A stretch of DNA of 64,000 nucleotides from Globodera rostochiensis (Eukaryota; Nematoda; Chromadorea; Rhabditida; Heteroderidae). Both the position numbers and the translations under genes were made by a program. The DNA lies in the NCBI GenBank assembly GCA_018350325.1, contig JAEVLN010000023.1, positions 1-64,000 on the forward strand. The letters run 5' to 3'. This document shows, one piece after another, positions 12,864-24,395 of the stretch. The notes beneath the pieces are model-generated. The model saw nothing but the letters and a program-made list of their open reading frames with translations. It was not told the origin of the DNA and ran no database searches. How positions within the stretch are numbered: position 1 is the stretch's first letter; each line of letters opens with the position of its first letter.

Positions 12864-13287
12864 CCCTGGCACGAAGCTCAAAGCCCAAAATACCCGAAGT
12901 TTCACGAAGCTCGGTTTGTCCAGCCCTGAAGTTCATTGGACTACTCTTTTTGTTTAAAATTGTGTGGGAAGAAGATAAACTTCACCAGCAGCAGAATCGG
13001 CCGTCCTGCTGCTCTTTCTTTCGCCCAATTCCTCCACTAATCGCCCGCCCGCCCGCCATTTTCTCTGGTCGAACGTTTTGCCCAAGGCATTCATTGAATT
13101 TGAATGCAAAAGTGCCCTCTGCTGAATTGTTTCGGTACAAAAATGCCTAAGATAAGGCTGATGAGGTCATCAGATTTGTCATTTAAAAGAGGGCAGAACA
13201 TTTTCGTTTTGCCATTCATTTATGAATACCTAATAATGAATATGAGCCTTTTAACTCCAAAAGGAATAGAACCTTTGCATATCATTA

Positions 13288-13490
13288 CCAGGGCTGTCAC
13301 TTTTATAAATACCTATTTTTCTGCGAGCTTGGCACGCTGATGAGTGACAATTTTAGCTCAGTTTGAGGCTCCTGGATGGACTTTATATAACTATTTTTAC
13401 CTATTTCGGCTTTTTTCTTCCTATTACCTAGGTAGCTATTTTTCTACCTATTTCGACCTTTTTATTACCTATTTTCAGATTTTTGAATTT
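13288..13490. repeat. CAGGGCTGTCACTTTTA element with ACCTATTT repeats
   Basis: The left end CAGGGCTGTCACTTTTATAAA resembles the terminus of the element at 50708-51289 (TAGGGCTGCTACTTTTAGG). The interior repeats ACCTATTT, in place of GCCTATTT there. No matching right terminus was found. The remainder of 12864-13785 shows no gene. Confidence 0.35.
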
Positions 13491-13785
13491 TTTTAATTAA
13501 AATTCTGCTTAAATTCTAAAAAATCAAAAAATGATCGTTTTTAAAATTTTAATTGCAAATTTCTTAACATGAGTCAAAAATTTTAAAATTTTTTTCGGCG
13601 GCGCCTATCGACACTGCCGACCCCCCCCACCCCCCAGGAATCGTGAAATTCCGTATTTTTAGTCCGCCCGTTTTCCGTGTTCCTCATTTTTTGGGCATTC
13701 CGTAATTCCTTACTACTCCCTTAAACTCACGTCCCGCTCCTATAGTATAACTAATGGTTTAGCTTTTAGAGTCTCGGCTATTCCG

Positions 13786-14690
13786 GCTTAGGGTTCGGAT
13801 AATCGGGTTGGGGCCGGGCGGGCTTTTTTCCGGGCAACCCGAAAGTGGCCGGGCGGGCTTTTCCGGGCGGGCTTTTTTCGATTTTTTGTCCGGGCGGGCT
13901 TTGCCGGGCGAATATTTTTTGGTTTTTCCTCCGGGCGGGCTTTGCCGGGCGAATACCGGGCTTTAGCCCGGATTTTGGAAAAAATCCGAATACCGGGCGA
14001 ATATTTAAAAATTTTTTTGAAACAGCTTAAAAGTTAGAGATTGATCATTCCTGATCATGTACGACATAGACAAGGGATGGTGTATCGTATCGTAATCGTA
14101 AATATCGTAATAATTTTTGAATTTTTTACTCAATTTGTTAAGAGATTTTCATCCAAAATTTAAAAATACGGTACCTTTTTTTGAAGTTTTTACGAATGCG
14201 AGGAATTTTTTTGATTTTTGATGAGATTTGTAAAGAAAATTGGTCCAAAAATTACGAATTTTGCAAAGCAAAGGGGTTCCCTACTATGGTTTTGTTCTCA
14301 AAAAACATTTCGGAGGGTGCATCCACTCCCTGCATATGCGCCTGCCTAAAACCCTTTAAAAAAGTACCGTATTTTCAAACTTAACAATAGAGTCAAAAAT
14401 TAAAATTTCCTCGACGGCGCCTCTCGGCATAATTAAGAAATGATTAAAAGAAAATCAACAAATATAAATTGCATTTATAATAGTACTATAACTGTGCGAT
14501 GTATTTATTGCTTTTATTTATAATAGTTTGGCATCCTGTTGGAAGTTAATTTAAAAATACGAACATGCAAAAATGACATAAAAATATTCGGAAAATATTC
14601 GGTTTTTTGGGGCCGGGCGGGCTTTTTTCCGGGCTACCTAAAAGGGGCCGGGCGGGCTTTGCCGGGCGGGCTTTTTTTGAATGCGAGGGA
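13786..14690. mobile_element. hAT-like non-autonomous element, partial copy
   Basis: Starts TAGGGTTCGGATAATCGGG, the same as the intact copy at 37495-38633, and matches it through the CCGGGCGGGCTTTT-rich blocks at both ends. The right terminus (TCCGAACCCTA in the intact copy) is missing: similarity stops near 14670-14690 in another GGGCGGGC block. It also lacks about 140 internal bases of the intact copy. There is no coding capacity. Confidence 0.6.
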
Positions 14691-14920
14691 TTTTATATTT
14701 GTTCGCTTGACGCCATACAGTCTCAGTTTGAGGTTCGATTTCTACTTCTGCCTTAAAATCTAAGTGCCCTGAAGTATTTTTTTTGATACGGATGACATCC
14801 CTGGTGCGCACTATAGTTTATTTATTTGCTTACCATTTTTAGATGTGTTAAAATGGCATATTTTCAGTTTTTAGCTTATAGGAATTATAAAAATCATTTG
14901 AAATTGCAACAAAAAAACAA

Positions 14921-16279
14921 ATGCCAAACAATCCGAACAAAATGGAGAAACAATTGAAAGAAATGTGAGTTTTTCCTTATTTCTCCGGGCTTAGGGGACC
15001 CCCCCCCCCCCCCGCCCTCACCGGAATAAAATTTTTGTTTTCATCAGCGGAAAGGAAAGTTATGACAATTTTCGATAGTTCTCACGCCATTTCCGCCTTA
15101 ACGAGAAAATATTACTCGTTTTTGAGCAATATTAACAAAACGGGGAATTGTTTATTTGCTGCACCATTCTTTTCATTTAAACCCCGTATTTCAGTTTCAT
15201 TTGTGCCGACGTTTTGTTCGAAGTCTTCGAATTCTGTGGCCCTTTTGTGCTCGGACTGAAAGTTGCGTTGATCAGCGATCGATTTGACTTTTTGGTGGAC
15301 GCGCATTTCAATTCGAAGGAATGGTCGTTGGGCGATTTGCAAATTCGTCGCGCAATCGGAGGAAATGGCGCTGAAATGGTCAAAATCGTTGCCTGGAATG
15401 TTGAGCATCGTCTGCCTATTCCGCAAGAACCGTTTCCTGCCAATGTTATTGGATTTGAACGCCTTAAAATAAGGTAATAATTGTCGTTTTAAAATTATTT
15501 GAAAACCGTTCAAAATTTTTCACAAATGTTTTTATTTCTTCTTTTTTAGTTACATCGACCAAAGTGTGATTGATTTTCTCAAAAGCATTCGCCCCAAAGG
15601 GGTCAATCTTTGGATTGGAACATTCTTACTCGAAAACCGCAGCTGGGAAATCATTTGGCACCAAATTTGGCCTTTGATCTGTGACAACATTTGCGGCATT
15701 TTTTTGTGGTCCTCCGCTCTCGACCGTTTTTGCCCATTGTCTCAGGACTTTCTTCGCAATTGCCCAAAACTTCGAGTGATCAGATCAGCATGTATTTTTC
15801 CCGCGTTGTCGGCCGATGACAGTGCCGGCGCTTCTTCTAAACAAGCATTGGCCAAATGGTTGCACATGCCCCGCGGGGATGGCCATCCGAAAGTGTTGCA
15901 ATGCGACTTTAGTTCGGAAAGACTGGAAAGACTCAAATTGGTGAGTTTTTGAAATTGTTTTATTAGACTCTCTTTTTAAATTCCTTTTAAGGAATTTGTC
16001 AATTCGATCGCTCCGGCCAATTTCATCATCCGTCTTTGGAATCCGTCTTCAGATGGCATTGTGCCATTTGAACCGAAGAAAAATTTGACGGGGGAGCGAT
16101 TGGAGTTGCGACGCCTTGGCGGAGACAAATGGGGACATTCGTGGCTGTTAATTCGTTGTCCGATTGAGCGCGACGAAAAGAAATGGGCCAAGTGGGAGAA
16201 TGAGGCGGCTGCGTGGGATTGGAGTCAGTGGAATTTCATCCACATTAACTTCAAAGACAGGGACATCGGCGACGGGTAA
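14921..16279 (+). CDS. F-box-like family protein (Globodera-type expansion), copy B
   Basis: Exons 14921-14964, 15195-15473, 15550-15940 and 15992-16275 join in phase (2, 2, 0). Reading continues to TAA at 16279; a splice at 16275 to 16337 would give a stop two codons later. The protein starts [14 protein letters not shown], then an F-box-like stretch ([11 protein letters not shown]), a conserved RLPIPQEP motif shared by the family (here HRLPIPQEP), [25 protein letters not shown] and a terminal [17 protein letters not shown] block. F-box proteins supply substrate recognition to SCF ubiquitin ligases, but the role of this family is unproven. About 334 residues. The usual short tail exon seen in copies C, E and F is not clearly present. 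Confidence 0.75.
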
Positions 16280-17532
16280 GGGCGAAATGGGGGGATTAGA
16301 ATAATTCCTCCTCCACTGAACCGATTATTCCCATAGGCTCTGACTTCAATGAATGAGGAGGAGGACGGAAATGGAATTTGATGGAAATTTAAATTAGAAT
16401 AAACATCACATGGATTTGTATCAGAAATGGGCGCCGTGAATAAAGAATAAATTTTTTATTATCCAAATGAATTCTAACTAGCCCGAAGGTTGAAAATATC
16501 AAGGTAGTGGCCGAAGGTCGAATTAATTTTAGGGCCATTTTTGGGCTCACCCGGACCTTCTTTTGCGTTTAAGCAGTCTGAAAATTAAAAATATATTAGG
16601 AATATTTTAAAAAACACAGGCGTACGTACTTCTACAAAAGGTCCCCCCCCCCGTTCAAAATATCCCTTTTTCCAGCTTTAATCCCACCTATGTATGCTAA
16701 AATCAATGGTTGGTTTAACGCATTATTTGGCATTATATGGATTCATTGTTCAATTATTTCCATTTCCAATTGACGACTGCTGAGTAAAAGTTCTGATCAT
16801 TTTTCAATTTATCGTGATTATAACGATTTGATATTATTTCCTTGCATTTGCTAAGGACTCAGCGCATATAAATCTGATGACAAAATTTTATTTAAATTCC
16901 AAAATAAATTTAATGCAATAATTTATTTTGAGGTCTTAACTTTTTAAGAAAAATTATTTTTCGTAATTATAAGGATTTAATAATTATTTCCTTGCATTTG
17001 CTAAGTACTCAGCGCATATAATTTGATAACGTTTTTGGACATTTTAGGGTGAAATTTTGTGTTGTAAAAATTCTGCGATTTGGGAATTTTTCAAAAAATG
17101 CAATTTTTCTTTGCGAATTTTTTTTTGGGGAGGGGGGGGGGGGGTCGGCTGAGCCGAAAGCGCCGCTGGGAAAGTTTTTGAAGATTTTAACGATATTTAT
17201 TAAGAAAATTGCTCCAAAATTAACGTAAAATGATCAAGAGATCTAATGGTTTGAGAGGGCGTTTGATAAATGGCACTTTCTATTGTTTTGAATTTATACA
17301 ATGCCAAATCATGCTTTTCTCAATTAAAATTACAATATTTAAACTTCCAGTCAACTTCATTTTCCAAAGACCGAGTGCTAATAAATATTTGTTGAACAAA
17401 CCAAATAAGAAATTTCAAGAAATTTTAAAAAACAATTTTTAGATGGGGTGCGTTAACGAGTGCTAATATTTTTTGAACAAACAAAATAAGAAATACCTAT
17501 TCATAAATACACTAAAAATTTAAAAAAATAAA
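16280..17532. other. Gene-free spacer with an inverted F-box tail-exon relic
   Basis: At 16543-16588 on the minus strand, CAG is followed by ACTGCTTAAACGCAAAAGAA and a GGTCCGGGTGAGCCC end. This is a decayed version of the family's last exon ([13 protein letters not shown] in copy F). It points opposite to copy B and so belongs to a lost, inverted gene. The rest is AT-rich with a G-tract near 17130-17145; no gene seen. Confidence 0.4.
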
Positions 17533-17650
17533 GCCTACAACAACGCCGATTCCCAGGACGTCTCCGTTCCAAGTACTAAGGAGGCCCAACGTTGCTTAAC
17601 TTGCCAGATCGGACGGGATGGCGTGCTTTCAACGTGGTATGGTCGTAAGC
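17533..17650 (-). rRNA. 5S ribosomal RNA
   Basis: On the minus strand the sequence starts GCTTACGACCATACCACGTT at 17650, continues through the highly conserved CACGCCATCCCGTCCGATCT and AAGTTAAGCAACGTTGGGCC internal promoter region, and ends near GTTGTTGTAGGC at 17533. The 118-nt length fits 5S. A T-rich pol III terminator follows immediately (T-run in 17530-17521 on the minus strand). An SL1 RNA gene lies about 230 bp upstream on the same strand. Confidence 0.94.
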
Positions 17651-17879
17651 GACGCTAGAGTGAGGGAAGCCAACCAAATGTGTGACTTTTTGTCCCTTTG
17701 GTCACGCTCATACAGATATTGGACAATTTGTCAAGAAAACTCTCTCTGTAAATTTTCCTCAAAAATTGAATGTAGGTCCAATTTGTAGAATTTGGCCGAA
17801 ACAATCTTCGCAAACGAAACCCTGCAAAATTCTATCTTTTTTAGTACTAACTCGTAAACAAACATCTTTTCAAGACAAA

Positions 17880-17982
17880 TTAAGCATCGCCAGTTGAGGG
17901 CTGCGCAGTTCGAAAATTTATTCCATGCCACAGATATTTTGGGCAGGATACACCAAGTACCTCAAACTTGGGTAATTAAACC
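17880..17982 (-). ncRNA. sls-1: SL1 spliced-leader RNA
   Basis: The 22-nt nematode SL1 leader occurs exactly at 17982-17961 on the minus strand and is followed at once by a GTACTTGG splice donor. CCAAGT inside the leader pairs with ACTTGG after the donor, giving the classic stem-loop I. TGCC...GGCA forms a second stem. An Sm-like site AAATTTTCG lies near 17921. The RNA donates its leader to mRNA 5' ends by trans-splicing. The 3' end is approximate. Linkage with 5S is typical of several nematodes. Confidence 0.92.
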
Positions 17983-18169
17983 GAAGAAGGAAGCGCTGTG
18001 GGGAGAATGAATGTTTTGGTCAAAGCAAATGTTGGATGCTGTGCGTGCATTTTTGGGTCTGATTCCAGCACCTGCTATGCAATAGTTCTTCACTCAGCCC
18101 ACTCTCTTTTCTTTCACTCGGCGACTGCTGCTCTCTTCACTGTCCGCACATTCTTCTTCCGCATTTTTT

Positions 18170-18217
18170 CAGTTCCATTTGCGACGACGTTTTGTTCGAA
18201 GTCTTCGAATTCTGTGG
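18170..18217 (+). pseudogene. F-box-like exon 2 fragment
   Basis: After TTTTTTCAG the sequence encodes [14 protein letters not shown] as in the family, then breaks into a C-tract and the repeat at 18218. Only the first fifth of exon 2 remains and there is no exon 1 nearby. Confidence 0.6.
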
Positions 18218-19150
18218 GAACCCCCCCCCCCCCCTCGAGGGGGTTTGAAAAATAGTAACCCACTCTCCATTTGAAACCCCTCTCTAATTGTAACCTCCCC
18301 CCCCCCCCTCCGAAGCCGTAAACTTTTAAAATTATCAACCTACCTAAGTCCCAAAGCGTAAACTTGGAAATTTAGTTTGACGCTTCTGATAAATAGATAA
18401 ATGCTTAACAAATCATTATAATAAGTTTTTAAGCTTTTATTAATAAGTAGGAAACAGCAAACTTGTATTTCAGTGAGAAGTCGTGATTTATACGGCCAAA
18501 AATATTGTACTACAGTACTCCCTACGCACGGTGTCCATGTAAAGTTGGGCATGACAAAGCAGCTCATCGGAGTAAAAGTTAGGCTTAGCGGTTTTTTGGG
18601 TTTTGTAGAGAATTTTGTGGTCTTCGGATCTCTATTATGGAAGTGTCTAATCAACTCGGTCCAATTAGCTTTTTTGATCAGCATCCAAAGTTACATTAGC
18701 ATGATTTTTTTTCAGATTTTTTAATGCATTCTGGAATAAAATAAATCTGGAACTTAAATTTTGCACATTTACTTTTGCACCAATAATTATTGACCAACTT
18801 GGACATGGAGGGCAAATAATTTTTATGTGGGGACTTTGGAACGAATGCTCTTGATAGTTGTAGCCCTTAAAAAATGCTATAAAAAAGCTCTTGGACACTT
18901 TGTCTAATACTGCTTCTTGAGTTTGTTATAGCGCGTTAACCAAAAAAAATGCATTTTGCACAATTACTTTTGCACACCACTATTGTTATGGTGCTTTTAT
19001 AATAAAAAAATTTATTAGGTAAATAATTTTCAAAAAAAAAAATACCTACCTACATTGAAAAATAGTAACCCACTCTCCATTTGAAACCCACTCTCTAATT
19101 GTAACCCCCCTCGAGGGGGGTTTGAACAATTGTAACCCATGGGTTACTAA
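18218..19150. repeat. Paired CCCCTCGAGGGGG / TAGTAACCC repeats around a transposon-like segment
   Basis: CTCGAGGGGGTTTGAA and AATAGTAACCCACTCTCCAT occur at 18232-18270 and again, as direct copies, at 19058-19150. Between them lies 700 bp with TGCACATTTACTTTTGCACC and a GCATTTTGCACAATTACTTT motif, resembling non-autonomous Tc1/mariner ends. I see no convincing transposase. The spacer 19151-20286 shows no gene, only a CGGATTTT-rich stretch at 19805-20270. Confidence 0.35.
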
Positions 19151-20286
19151 TAAGAAAAATACGGTAAATGGGAAACAAATTTTTTTTATTATTCAAAATC
19201 ATCTTCCTCATTGTCTTTAACATCGATTGCATCATCAGCAATTTTGAAAATCCGCTTTCTTTTGGGGTGGGGGTCGGCGGTGCCGATAGGCGCCGCCAGG
19301 GAAAATTTTGAATTTTGACTTTATTTGTTAAGAAATTTGCAGCCAAATTTTAAAACTAAGGTAATTTTTTGAAGCTCGACCCAGCACGAGTTAACCCTAT
19401 TTCTGGAAAAGATGGAACAGACGAATTTAAAGATATAAAGTTTCCAATTTATTTTGGTGGTATTATCTTGTTTTTCTTTGTTTAAATTGTTTCTTTTAGT
19501 TGTTTGTGATTGTTCTTGATATTTTTTATTGCGTATTTGCGTCTATTATTTATTGATTGCACAAATGTGCCAAAAAGTTTTCCTTTCTCTGCCTCCCCAG
19601 GGGGAGAACTGTTATCGATTTTGTGTCTGCCCTCACCGATCGGCCATAATATTGAAGTTTTTTCTCCTCCTCACACATTTGCCACAATAATTCAACCCCC
19701 ACCCCTTACCTTAATTCAGGATGAGCAAAAAAAGATGGAACCAGAAAACCAAAAATTTCTTGCAATTTTGGGGCTTTTAAATTCTCTCCTTTAAAGCAGG
19801 GTATGGATATCTGCGGATTTTTCCTCATTTTGTGGTTTTTGGGAAGGCTTGAAATGCTGATATGCGGATTTGTGGTCTTTTGAGATCCTTGTGGACTTTT
19901 TGTGGTTTTTCAAAAGTTTGTGAGTTTTTTAATACAAAAAAGCATCACATCTTTCCAATTTTGGTTGCAAATCTCTTAACAAATTGAGTCAAAAATTCAA
20001 AAATTTTCCCGGCGACGCCTATCGGCACCGTCGGACCCTTCCTCTCTTTTTCCCCAAAAATTTTTAAAAAATTGCGCGCAAAAAAATGATGTAAAATCGC
20101 TAAAAATACTCATTTGTGACAAGAAATTGAACAAACAATTGTTGGCAAGCAGAACTATAAATATAGTTACTTAAATTTTTGGTTTTAATGAAGAAATGTC
20201 GAATATGCGGATTTTAGGTATCAAATGAGAATTTTTTGATGATTAAAAATTTTGAGATTCAATCCCTGTTTTAAAGTCATACAAAA

Positions 20287-20757
20287 CGGCGGCGATCATT
20301 TCAGTGCCCACACTTCAGTGCCGCACACTTCAGTGCCCACACTTCAGTGCCGGACACTTCAGTGCCAGCAATTAAAAGGCTATTACTTTCTTTAAACTCA
20401 ACCAAATCAAACAATCAAAATCTCATTGGAAAGCTCTAAGCTTTTAAAAGCTATTGTTAAGCCAACGCTAGTCAATTAGAAAATTCGTAAAAAAGTTGTT
20501 GCAATAAAACTGATGAAAAGCCCTGATTTTGGGTGTTTTTCACGTTGAACTTCTTAAAAACGATTGAACCGCCTTGGCTTTTTTTTTTGTACGATTCTTC
20601 TCTTTTAGAGCTTTCCAATGACATCTTGATTGTATGATTTGATTGAGTTTAAAAAAAGTTATAGCCTTTTTAAGTGCTGGCACTGAAGTGTCCGGCACTG
20701 AAGTGTGGGCACTTAAGTGTCCGGCACTGAAGTGTGGGCACTGAAATGATGCGTACC
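20287..20757. mobile_element. Non-autonomous foldback element, TTCAGTGCC family, copy 2
   Basis: Begins CGGCGGCGATCATTTCAG, carries four TTCAGTGCC units at the left end and mirrored units at the right end, and ends ...ATGCGTACC. It is flanked by CATACAAAA (20278-20286 and 20758-20766), a 9-bp direct repeat. The inner arms also pair with each other. No coding capacity. Confidence 0.72.
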
Positions 20758-20914
20758 CATACAAAACGTGTTTCTAGGGGTTGTTGGGGTTGGGACATTC
20801 GAATCTTTTGTTTGTATGTGTTAAGAATGAATGAGTACGGCAGAAGTTTATGCATTTTTTCAGTTTTTAGCTAATTGGAATCATAAAAATCATTTGGATT
20901 ATCAACAACAAAAA

Positions 20915-22440
20915 ATGTCGGACAACCCAAAGAAAGTGGAGAAACAATTGGATGAAATGTGAGTGTTTCCTTATTTCTACGGGCTCCGGGGAATCCCACC
21001 GCCCTCACCGGAGTGAACGTCTTTTTTCATCAGCTAATTGAGAATTTCTGATAATTTTCGAGGGTTTTCATGCCATTTCCGCCTTAACGAGAAAATTTTG
21101 TTATTTTTTGACCAATTTGAACAAAACGGGAAATTGTCTATTTGCGGCACCCATTCCATCTCATTTAAACCCCGAATTTTCAGTTTCGTTTGTGATGACG
21201 TTTTGTTTGATGTGTTCAAATTCTGTGACCCTTTTGTGCTCGGACTGAAAGTTGCGTTGATCAGCGATCGATTTGACTTTTTGGTTGACGCGCATTTCAA
21301 ATCGAAGGAATGGTCGTTGGGTGAATTGCAAATTCTTCGTGCAACTGGCAAAAAGAGTGCTGAAATTGTCAAACTTATTGAATGTTATGAAGTCGAACGT
21401 CGCCTGCCAATTCCGCAAGAGCCGCTTCCAGTCAAAGTGATCGGCTTTCAAAGCCTTCGAATAAGGTCATTTCTCAGCATTTAAATTTTTGCATTTTTAT
21501 GAACTTTTAGTTACGTCGACCGAAGTGTCATCAATTTCCTTCAAAGCATTCGCCGACTTTTCGAGTCCAAAGAAACAAATCTTTTCATTGGAACATTCAT
21601 CAACCAAACCAGCCGTTGGGAGATTATTTGGCACCAAATTTGGCCGTTGATCATTCGCAACATTTACGGATTTAATTTGTTGTATTCCTTCGAACTCGAC
21701 CATTTGCGCCAATTCTCTCCGACCATTCTCCGCGATTGTCCAAAACTCCGAGCGATCGATTCCGGTCTTCTTTTTCCCGAGTTTCCGGCCGATGACCGTG
21801 CCGGCGCTTCTTCTGCCAAAGCATTGGCCAAATGGTTGCACACGCCCCGCGGGGATGGCCATCCGAAAGTGTTGCAATGCGACTTTAGTTCGGAAAGACT
21901 GGAAAGACTGAAAGTGGTGAGTTTTTGAATTGTTTTTATTGGACTCTTTCCTTTAAATTTTTTTTTGTCTCAAGGGATTTTTCAATTCAACCGATCCGGT
22001 CAATTTCATCATCTGTTTTCGGATTTTGTCTTCTGCTGACATTGTGCCATTTGAACTGAAGAATAATTTGACGGAGGAGCGATTGGAGTTTCGGCACTTT
22101 GGCAGATGCTTTTGGCTTTTGATTCGTTGTCCGATTGAGCGCGATGAAGACGAATGGGCCAATTGGGAAAAGGAGGCGGTTGGGTGGGAATGGCGTCATC
22201 AGTGGAAACACATCATTATTGATTTCGACGACAGGGCCATCGGCGGCGGGTAAGTAATCAATAAATTTAAACATTTGAGTTTCCAACGTTTTCTCGAAAT
22301 TTCGCTTGGCCAAAATGTCTGATTTTCTATTTTTGAGTTGTAAAAATGTATTTTTTTTAAATCGGTCCGAAAAATCGACCCCACGCCCAATTTCCTTTAT
22401 TTTCAGAATGTTTGACGCAAACGAAGGTTCGTCCGAGTGA
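20915..22440 (+). CDS. F-box-like family protein, copy C, complete
   Basis: Five exons join in phase: 20915-20958, 21184-21465, 21511-21916, 21975-22249 and 22407-22440, giving 346 residues from [15 protein letters not shown] to a tail [10 protein letters not shown]. The order of motifs matches the family: F-box-like [71 protein letters not shown] and [14 protein letters not shown]. No frameshift or stop is seen. Its 3' end abuts the right inverted-repeat arm. The function is likely ubiquitin-ligase substrate binding by analogy only. Confidence 0.85.
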
Positions 22441-22516
22441 GTCTAAAAAAAGAAAGAAGAACTGAGGGCGAACGGAATTTGGAGGGAAATATTCAAAATG
22501 AGATTTAGAGACTAAA

Positions 22517-22868
22517 CACTGAAATTGTTGCTTTTTCCGTACAATATGGTTCTTTTTTTTCCAAAATTTTGACCTGTTGAGTTCGAATTGTGTGGTTGAG
22601 GGGGGGGGGGGGGGGGGGGAGGGGAGGGGAGGGGAAGATTAGATCAAAACGAAATGACATTTTTTGTTTGGTCTGACGGAATTCGGATTTGGAATTCTTC
22701 CGGAAAGCCGTCTAAAATGATTCGAGTCCCGTGTTTTGTCCAATTTTAACCAAATCTTTTTTTGAAAAATGCTTTTGACAACAACAACAGAAGAATGAGG
22801 GAAAGAATCAAATTTCGATAAAGGCATCATCGATGGGAAGAATGTGTCCTTTATTTGACCAATCTGCA
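22517..22868. repeat. Right arm of the inverted repeat, distal part
   Basis: Reverse complement of 1403-1030, including the G-tract at 22600-22620 that mirrors the C-rich stretch near 1310-1330. It is separated from the proximal part of the arm (24396-26213) by about 1.5 kb present only on this side. Confidence 0.72.
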
Positions 22869-24395
22869 TAAGATCCCAGACACATTTGCTTCAACAACTC
22901 ACCCAAATGCTCGGCCTTCAGTGGACTTTTTTTCAACAATTTTTGCCTTAAATCATTTGAAAGCGCGAATTTGATCGATTTTTATTTAAGTCGAATCGGT
23001 TAGCTTTTTACCAAGAATGTTTGGTTTGGTTGACTTTGATAACGTTACAAACTTCGGCGCCGAAACGCGGGGTACCGACATTTGGCCAAGTCACTTGAAG
23101 GGTATGAATTCTATGGATGTCTATTGTGGTTATTTTAAGAGCAAAGGCTTCAGACTACCAGATTTAGAGCAATTGGGGCACTGAAACCACCGCTTGAGTA
23201 TTAGTGAACAAAATGGCCAAAAAAAAGTCGCGACTAAATGCTAATAATTTTTGGGCATTTTTGAGGGCTTGTAATTTGTTAAATGGCTCTTTTTCTGGGA
23301 GAAACTAACTTTTTCTATTTGTTTTCTAGCCCAAAAAACTCTGAAGAATCCAATTCTGAACTCAGCTTTTTGAAATAAAGATGTTTAGACCCTAAAATTA
23401 AAATGAAAAAAAGTGCGGGAATTCTCAGTTTTTAGTTTCTATTGACGAATTCGTAATCAGGCATCAAATAACATATTTTCAGACCATTTTAGAAGAAAAA
23501 AAATTTCCAAAAATGTTGACCCAAAGGGTGCTCCCTCTTTTGCGCCGGCGAAGTCTATAAATTATTTTGTCTACTTTTTGCCAGGGTTAATTTTTTGGCA
23601 CTTGGGGGTTCGCCTAAGCCACCCTGAGGTTTTTTATTTTGAATTTTTCTTTTATTTTTTAATTTTTTCCAAAAAACTGTGATTTTCCATACAAATTATG
23701 CCAGTTGACTCCGCGAACCCCAAGTCTGGGTGGCTTAAGCCTAAGCCTAACGAACCCCCGAGCTCAGAGTGGCTTAGGCCTAAGCCTAGCGAACCCATAA
23801 GTGCGAAAAAATTAACCGTGGCAAAAAGAAGACAAAAGTAATATTTATAAACTTCGTCGGCGCAAATGTTCCGGGGCGCAAAAGAGGCATCACCACCCAA
23901 AGGGCCCCCCTATGGTTTTTGGCCAAATTTGAGGGGCCAAACTTTCTTCATAGTTTTTTCCGGCAAGAAATTTTGCGGATTTGGTACTCAGCTCGATGAG
24001 AGGAATCGATTGGTAGTATTTTTATTCGGATAAAGCAGTTAGTTATTCCTTTTTTTCTCAAAAAACATTTCGGGGGGGGGGTTTCCATCAGGAGTTTTTT
24101 TCGAACAAGGCATGTTCCACACCAAAGAATTCATTTAAAAGAAAAGCTAAAAATAATGAATATGGTCTTATCAAGTGAAAAGACTGGCAGAAATTTAACT
24201 TTCTCAATTTATATTTTTTTTTTTGTTTGCAAATTGCTGTTTTTTTGTAAGAGTTTTGCTAACAAAATTCAAAATAAACTTGACAAATATTTCAAACTTG
24301 GCGATCTGCAACGCAACTAAAATTTGAAATTTTCGGCTAAGGGGGGTCGGCGGTTCCGATAGCACCGCCGAGAAAATTTCGACTTAATTTGTTGA
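22869..24395. other. Insert in the right arm, no gene; TTAGGC-like motifs
   Basis: This 1.5 kb has no counterpart in the left arm. It contains direct repeats of GTGGCTTAAGCCTAAGCCTA / CGAACCCC at 23715-23800, in which the nematode telomere hexamer TTAGGC and its complement form short palindromes. I see no convincing reading frame. Confidence 0.4.

Noticed and set aside
18340..18724. Tc1/mariner transposase remnant on either strand
   Set aside because: Ends such as TACAGTACTCCCT and TTGCACAATTACTTTTGCAC are suggestive, but no DDE motif or helix-turn-helix could be read.
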